This document shows, one piece after another, positions 7,228 to 11,147 of a stretch of DNA of 11,147 bases. The notes under the pieces were generated by a model. That model saw only the letters and a list, made by a program, of their open reading frames with translations. It was not told the DNA's origin and did no database searches. Made by a program: the position numbers and the translations under genes. Each line of letters starts with the position of its first letter. The stretch's first letter is position 1. The DNA comes from Pirellulaceae bacterium (lineage in GTDB: Bacteria; Planctomycetota; Planctomycetia; Pirellulales; Pirellulaceae): positions 1-11,147 of the forward strand of contig JABDKS010001019.1 in assembly GCA_013002105.1 (NCBI GenBank). The letters are read 5' to 3'.

Positions 7228-8373
7228 TTACCGTCGTCGATAATGGCTGGGCGACTGACCCACACTTTTTTTGAATGCGACGGTCAGGTATTCGACGTGT
7301 TGGAATCCGGTCCGACTGGCGATTTGTGCAAGCGTCAAGTCCGTCGTCGTCAGCAGTTGTTTGATCCGTTCGATTCTCAATCGGGCGATTTCCTCGTGCG
7401 GAGTTCGGCCCAGGATTTTTCGAAAACGACTTTCGAGCACGCGACGCGACAGGGGCGTGTGACGCAGAACGTCACTGACATTGATCCCGGTCAGTGCATT
7501 CTCTCGGATGAATCGGACCGCCGTGGCGACATCATCATCATCGATCGCCAGAATATCAGTCGATTGTCGTGTTTGAACTCCCAAAGGTTCGATCAGCAGC
7601 GGCTGCGCAGCGACTCGTTCGCCAGACATCATTCGGTCTAGTAGTTTTGCTGCTTCGTATCCGGCGCGCTTGCTGTTTGGTATCACGCTAGAAAGTGGCG
7701 GATCCGCAAGGTCGCAAACCAGTCGGTCGTTGTCCGATCCGATCACGGCGACCTGTTCGGGGACAGCTAGATCCAACTCACGACAAACATCCAAGACTTG
7801 TTGTGCCTTGATGTCGTAACACGCCATGATGCCGACCGGGTTGGGGAGCTCTCGCAACCATTTCGCCAATGCTGCCTTCTCGCGATCCCATGTGTAATCG
7901 GGATCCAGCCGAGAAATGGATTGGTGAACAAAGTAATCGCAATCAGCCTCGGCGACGGCGTCGCAAAAGTGTTGCTCCCGCCAGAGTGACCAATTAAACC
8001 CAGGGTCACCGACGAAGGCCAAGTTCTTGAATCCGCGGTGCAGTAGATGGTCGGCAGCCAGTTGTGCGATCGCCATGTCGTCGGTCTCGACCCACGGGAT
8101 GTCCTCCACGCGGCGTGCGGCGCTGACATCCACAACGGGAACACCGCGACGGCGAACGGCGTTGGCCACTTCGTCCGTCTCGATGCGAGCGATGATTCCG
8201 TCGCCTCGCCAAGATGCCAGCCAACTGGGGGGCGGCGCCGTGCGATCTTGCTCGGGCAAATAGATTGACCAAGGGCCATGTTGGTTGACGTAGCTGACCA
8301 CGCCATCGAGTACGCCGCGGGCATAGCCGTTGGAGGTTTCGATCAATAACGCAACGTTGGGCCGGGATTTCAT
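7228..8373 (-). CDS. XylR-type transcriptional regulator: periplasmic-binding-protein-like sensor + AraC-family HTH
   Basis: A 381-residue regulator. Residues about 5-270 form a LacI/periplasmic-binding-protein-like ligand domain: VALLIETSNGYARGVLDG at the start, GPWSIYLPEQ, WRGDGIIARIE, FVGDPGFNWSLWREQ and AVIGSDNDRLVCDLADPPLSSV, the last typical of effector-binding domains that sense sugars. Residues about 280-381 form an AraC-type DNA-binding domain with two helix-turn-helix units (VSDVLRHTPLSRRVLESRFRK and LAQIASRTGFQHVEYLTVAFKK), ending GQSPSHYRRR. This order and length match the XylR group, which is numerous in planctomycetes. The start ATG is complementary to 8371-8373; its leader is A/T-rich with no clear Shine-Dalgarno. 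It is divergent from the oxidoreductase at 8606 and convergent with the hydroxyproline operon. Two direct repeats 21 bp apart upstream (8473-8502) are its probable binding site. The effector is unknown; a sugar is the default for the family. Confidence 0.93.
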   Translation of the reverse strand: MKSRPNVALLIETSNGYARGVLDGVVSYVNQHGPWSIYLPEQDRTAPPPSWLASWRGDGIIARIETDEVANAVRRRGVPVVDVSAARRVEDIPWVETDDMAIAQLAADHLLHRGFKNLAFVGDPGFNWSLWREQHFCDAVAEADCDYFVHQSISRLDPDYTWDREKAALAKWLRELPNPVGIMACYDIKAQQVLDVCRELDLAVPEQVAVIGSDNDRLVCDLADPPLSSVIPNSKRAGYEAAKLLDRMMSGERVAAQPLLIEPLGVQTRQSTDILAIDDDDVATAVRFIRENALTGINVSDVLRHTPLSRRVLESRFRKILGRTPHEEIARLRIERIKQLLTTTDLTLAQIASRTGFQHVEYLTVAFKKSVGQSPSHYRRR

Positions 8374-8440
8374 GCGGGTGAAATAAATTAAAATCAGTTG
8401 CGGCGTTCAGGATCGACCGGGCTAGTTGACCCGAATGACT

Positions 8441-8446
8441 ATTGTA
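8441..8446 (-). promoter_or_regulatory. Possible -10 box of the XylR-type regulator gene
   Basis: Read on the minus strand this is TACAAT, one base off the consensus TATAAT, 68 bases upstream of the regulator's start codon. No good -35 stands 16-18 bases upstream (the nearest, TTCACC, is at 19), which would suit a promoter that depends on, or is repressed by, protein bound at 8473-8502 just upstream of it. Weak evidence. Confidence 0.3.
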
Positions 8447-8472
8447 GAAAGTGGTTTTTCGGAGCGGTGAAA

Positions 8473-8502
8473 AATCTCATGTTTCCTGCGCACAATCTCA
8501 TG
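8473..8502. promoter_or_regulatory. Candidate operator: two AATCTCATG direct repeats 21 bp apart
   Basis: AATCTCATG occurs at 8473-8481 and again at 8494-8502, exactly 21 bp (two helix turns) start to start, with a further shared A two bases upstream of each copy. AraC-family proteins, XylR included, bind direct half-sites spaced like this. The site lies in the divergent region between the XylR-type regulator and the Gfo/Idh/MocA gene. A weak -35-like TGGACT (8501-8506) overlaps the second copy, with CAGAAT (8523-8528) 16 bases further on, the arrangement expected where an AraC-type activator touches RNA polymerase. The repeats are directly seen; the binding and the promoter are inferred. Confidence 0.55.
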
Positions 8503-8605
8503 GACTGGCTCGCCAAAACGGTCAGAATGCTGCCATGACCCCAGCGTCGGCCATCGCGATATGGCGGTTGGATTTCCCCGAATCAGACAAAAGGAACGAG
8601 GCTCC

Positions 8606-9724
8606 ATGAGTAAGACTGTCAACGTAGCGATGATCGGATTGGGGTTTGGTGCCGAGTTCATTCCCATTTACCAAGCACACCCGAGCACCAACGTACTGGC
8701 GATCTGTCGACGTAGTGATGAAGCACTCAAGCAAACCGGCGACCAGTTTGGAATCGAACACCGCTACAAAAACTACGATGATGTTTTGGCCAACCCGGAC
8801 GTGGACTTCGTTCACATCTATAGTCCGATCAACGACCATGCGTGGATGTCGCTGAAGGCATTGGATGCCGGCAAGCACGTGATGTGCACCGTTCCCATGG
8901 CAACCACTGTCGATGAATGTCGACAAATCGTCGAAAAGGTCAAACAGACTGGCTTAAAGTACATGATGGCCGAAACCGTGGTTTACAGTCGAGAGTTCTT
9001 GTTCATTAAAGATATGTACGAGAAAGGTGAACTGGGAAAAATCCAACACGTTGCCGCATCGCACCCTCAAGACATGGACGGATGGCCGGAGTACTGGGAA
9101 CGAATGATCCCGATGCATTACGCCACACACGTCGTCAGTCCTTGTCTCGGGTTGGTCGATGGATTGGCCGAATATGTCAGTTGCTTTGGGTCGGGAACGG
9201 TTCGCGATGACATTGCGAAAAAATCAGGTAACAAGTTCGCTGTTGAATCCTGTCACATCAAAATTAAAGACAGTGATCTGACGGCGCACATTTGGCGATT
9301 CCTCTATGACGTGGCGCGTCAGTACCGCGAAAGTTTTGATGTCTACGGAACGAAGAAAAGTTTCGAGTGGACGTTGATCGAAAACGAACCCCACGTTTTG
9401 CACACGGCAAAGAAACCGGAACACGAAATTGCCGAGAAAATCGAAGTCACCGATTTTGCGCATCTGCTGCCGCCGGAGATCCAGCGATTCACGTTGCCAC
9501 AAGAGATCCATGACACCGAACACCTGTCATTCATCCAAGGGGGCGGTCACGGCGGATCCCACCCCCATTTGGTTCACGAATTCACATCGGCTTTGCTGGA
9601 GGATCGTGATCCGCGGCCCAACGCGGTCACCAGCGCGAACTGGACGTGCGTTGGAATCTGTGCCCACGAATCGGCACTCAAAGGTGGAGAGAAGGTAGCG
9701 TTGCCCGAGTTCACCCTGGGCTAA
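8606..9724 (+). CDS. Gfo/Idh/MocA-family oxidoreductase with altered EKP motif
   Basis: A 372-residue protein with an N-terminal NAD(P) Rossmann domain: VAMIGLGFGAEF (Gly11, Gly13, Gly15), then CRRSDE after the second strand, NYDDVLANPDVDFVHIYSP and a C-terminal alpha/beta substrate domain. The usual GKHVLCEKPLA, whose Lys takes part in catalysis, is GKHVMCTVPMA here (Thr95, Val96, Pro97), so that Lys is absent. The later active-site segment reads MHYATHVVSPCLG (His171, His175) instead of the common G-x-x-x-D-x-x-x-H, and a Gly/His-rich stretch GGGHGGSHPHLVHEF lies near residue 312. Together these mark a subgroup within the family, so the reaction may differ from plain sugar oxidation. The ATG at 8606 has AAAGGA and GAGG upstream; an in-frame ATG at 8561 adds 15 residues with no family similarity. 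It is probably controlled by the divergent XylR-type regulator and may be co-transcribed with the ThuA gene 97 bases downstream. Confidence 0.92.
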   Translation: MSKTVNVAMIGLGFGAEFIPIYQAHPSTNVLAICRRSDEALKQTGDQFGIEHRYKNYDDVLANPDVDFVHIYSPINDHAWMSLKALDAGKHVMCTVPMATTVDECRQIVEKVKQTGLKYMMAETVVYSREFLFIKDMYEKGELGKIQHVAASHPQDMDGWPEYWERMIPMHYATHVVSPCLGLVDGLAEYVSCFGSGTVRDDIAKKSGNKFAVESCHIKIKDSDLTAHIWRFLYDVARQYRESFDVYGTKKSFEWTLIENEPHVLHTAKKPEHEIAEKIEVTDFAHLLPPEIQRFTLPQEIHDTEHLSFIQGGGHGGSHPHLVHEFTSALLEDRDPRPNAVTSANWTCVGICAHESALKGGEKVALPEFTLG

Positions 9725-9740
9725 TGTTTTGTTGCAGAAG

Positions 9741-9772
9741 CCTTCGACCCGAATGTGTACCGGTGTTGAAGG
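9741..9772 (+). other. Hairpin between oxidoreductase and ThuA genes
   Basis: CCTTCGAC (9741-9748) pairs with GTTGAAGG (9765-9772) with one G-T wobble, and CCG/CGG (9749-9751 with 9761-9763) extends the stem after a one-base bulge. No T-run follows, so it is at most a weak terminator, attenuator or mRNA-stabilising stem. It is the only structure seen in the 97-base gap. Confidence 0.35.
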
Positions 9773-9821
9773 AAACTGGTTTGATGACATCCCCGCATAT
9801 CCCCCTCAGGCACTCAGCTAG

Positions 9822-11147
9822 ATGACACCTATCAAGTTCACACTTACTTTCCTGTTCGCCTTGGTCGCGGTCACCGCGCAGGCGGGTAATTTGGATGTAT
9901 TGTTCTTGGGCGACAACGGTCACCATCAACCACGTCCTCGTTTTGATCAGATTCAGCCGGTGATGGCTGCACGAGGCATTCGTCTGGTCTACACCGACAA
10001 AATGTCCGATTTGAATGCGGACAATTTGGCGACCTATGACGCCTTGCTCGTGTTCGCAAACATTGACGAGATTGCACCGGATCAAGAACGTGCGTTACTG
10101 GATTACGTATCCGGTGGCGGCGGTTTTGTGCCGCTGCACTGCGCGACCTACTGCTTTCGCAATTCCGATGCGGTCGTCGCGTTGATGGGTGCCCAGTTCA
10201 AGCGTCACGGCACAGGAGTCTTTCGAACGACGATCGAGAACACGGATCATCCGGTCATGCGCGGCTTCGGCGGATTCGAAAGCTGGGATGAAACCTACGT
10301 TCATCATTTGCACAACGAAAAAAACCGAACGGTCTTGTCCTACCGCGTCGACTCCGAAGGCCGCGAGCCATGGACGTGGGTCAGAACCCATGGCGACGGG
10401 CGTGTGTTCTATACCGCATGGGGACATGACGAGCGGACATGGGGCAACGCCGGTTTCCAAAATCTGTTGGAACGCGGCATCCGCTGGGCTGCAGGCGATG
10501 ATCCCGCTGACGTCCCAGTTTATCAAAGTGACATGCCCTTCCCCGTTCCGAAAATGACGGAGATTCCCAAGGACCTGAAGCCGTTCGAGTTCATGGATGC
10601 CGGCGGAAAGATTCCCAATTACACACCGAGTGACAAGTGGGGTGTACAAGGAGAGGACTTCACCGAGATGCAGAAACCAGTGCCGGCTGAGGAGTCGATC
10701 AAGCACATCAGCGTCCCGCAAACAATGCGAGTGGAGTTGTTTGCCAGCGAGCCGGATATCGGCGGAAAGCCGATCGCGATGGCCTGGGATGAGCGCGGCC
10801 GATTGTATGTCGCCGAAACCTACGACTACCCCAACGAACTGCAACCCGAAGGAAAAGGTCGTGACCGGATTCGAATTTTGGAAGACACCGATGGAGACTG
10901 GAAAGCGGACAAATCCACTGTCTTTGCCGATAAGTTAAGCATCCCCACCAGCATTACTTTTCATCGCGGCGGCGTGATCGTGCATGACGGAACCAAGACG
11001 CTGTACCTGAAAGATACCAACGGTGACGATGTTGCCGATCAACGCACACCACTGTTTACCGGTTGGAATCAGGAAGACACCCACGGCGGCGTTAGTAATT
11101 TTCAATACGGTTTGGATAACTGGATCTGGGCCATGCAGGGTTACAAC
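9822..11147 (+). CDS. Secreted ThuA-domain protein fused to a PVC-type 'membrane-bound dehydrogenase' propeller (3' end outside window)
   Basis: Frame 3 is open from the ATG at 9822 through the last base: 442 residues with no stop, so the gene continues beyond the window. A signal peptide is clear: Lys5, hydrophobic residues 6-19, and a likely cut after AQA (residue 21). Residues about 24-232 form a ThuA-like (trehalose-utilisation, glutamine-amidotransferase-like) domain with VLFLGDNGHHQP, a Gly-rich turn and VPLHCAT (His106, Cys107), then TDHPVMRGF and YTAWGHDERTW. From about 295 a second domain begins, VPQTMRVELFASEPDIGGKP followed by MAWDERGRLYVAETYDYP, the standard opening of the planctomycete/Verrucomicrobia membrane-bound dehydrogenase propellers. 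It includes DTDGDWKAD and DTNGDDVAD calcium-type loops. In full-length relatives a HEAT-like region and a CxxCH haem domain follow; here they would lie off the window. The likely site is the periplasm, with a role in oxidising carbohydrates; the substrate is unknown. It lies 97 bases after the oxidoreductase on the same strand. Confidence 0.9.
   Translation, partial: MTPIKFTLTFLFALVAVTAQAGNLDVLFLGDNGHHQPRPRFDQIQPVMAARGIRLVYTDKMSDLNADNLATYDALLVFANIDEIAPDQERALLDYVSGGGGFVPLHCATYCFRNSDAVVALMGAQFKRHGTGVFRTTIENTDHPVMRGFGGFESWDETYVHHLHNEKNRTVLSYRVDSEGREPWTWVRTHGDGRVFYTAWGHDERTWGNAGFQNLLERGIRWAAGDDPADVPVYQSDMPFPVPKMTEIPKDLKPFEFMDAGGKIPNYTPSDKWGVQGEDFTEMQKPVPAEESIKHISVPQTMRVELFASEPDIGGKPIAMAWDERGRLYVAETYDYPNELQPEGKGRDRIRILEDTDGDWKADKSTVFADKLSIPTSITFHRGGVIVHDGTKTLYLKDTNGDDVADQRTPLFTGWNQEDTHGGVSNFQYGLDNWIWAMQGYN

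Noticed and set aside
8426..8454. TTGACC as a -35 box of a + strand promoter
   Set aside because: No -10-like sequence stands 16-18 bases downstream, and it lies further from the oxidoreductase than the repeats.
8550..8565. Short inverted repeat GCCAT...ATGGC upstream of the oxidoreductase
   Set aside because: Only five base pairs with a six-base loop, likely by chance.
10095..10844. 249-residue minus-strand ORF
   Set aside because: Antisense to the ThuA/propeller gene, which has a signal peptide and recognisable domains; no family features in the antisense product.

Overview
The window looks like chromosomal DNA from a planctomycete of the Rhodopirellula/Pirellulaceae type. This is inferred from gene content: a XylR-type regulator with a sugar-binding-protein-like N-terminus, and a secreted ThuA-domain protein running into a 'membrane-bound dehydrogenase' beta-propeller of the PVC heme-binding kind. 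Moderate GC, GTG starts and weak Shine-Dalgarno sequences also fit. No rRNA, tRNA, CRISPR array, insertion sequence or phage gene was seen, and no gap between genes exceeds about 250 bases.

Left edge (1-783): the 3' part of a probable secreted protein with tandem 15-residue calcium-loop-like repeats followed by two copies of a small beta-rich domain. It is followed by a strong intrinsic terminator (860-896).

Centre (1025-7180, + strand): six closely spaced genes that look like one operon. They encode an aldo/keto reductase, a DapA-superfamily lyase, an EamA-family transporter, a second and very different DapA-superfamily lyase, a 4-hydroxyproline 2-epimerase (proline racemase family, both catalytic Cys present) and a DadA-like FAD-dependent D-amino-acid dehydrogenase. 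The last three match three consecutive steps of trans-4-hydroxy-L-proline breakdown: epimerisation to cis-4-hydroxy-D-proline, oxidation to pyrroline-4-hydroxy-2-carboxylate, and deamination/dehydration to 2-oxoglutarate semialdehyde. The aldehyde dehydrogenase that normally finishes the route is not in the window. The first lyase, the aldo/keto reductase and the transporter are extra parts whose roles are open. The operon ends in a short convergent gap with two small hairpins.

Right (7228-11147): a XylR/AraC-type regulator on the minus strand, then a 232-base divergent region holding two AATCTCATG repeats exactly 21 bp apart (a candidate AraC-family operator). After it come a + strand Gfo/Idh/MocA oxidoreductase with an altered EKP motif, and the start of a large secreted ThuA + propeller protein that runs off the window. 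The regulator lies between the hydroxyproline operon and the oxidoreductase; the repeats suggest it controls at least its own promoter and that of the oxidoreductase.
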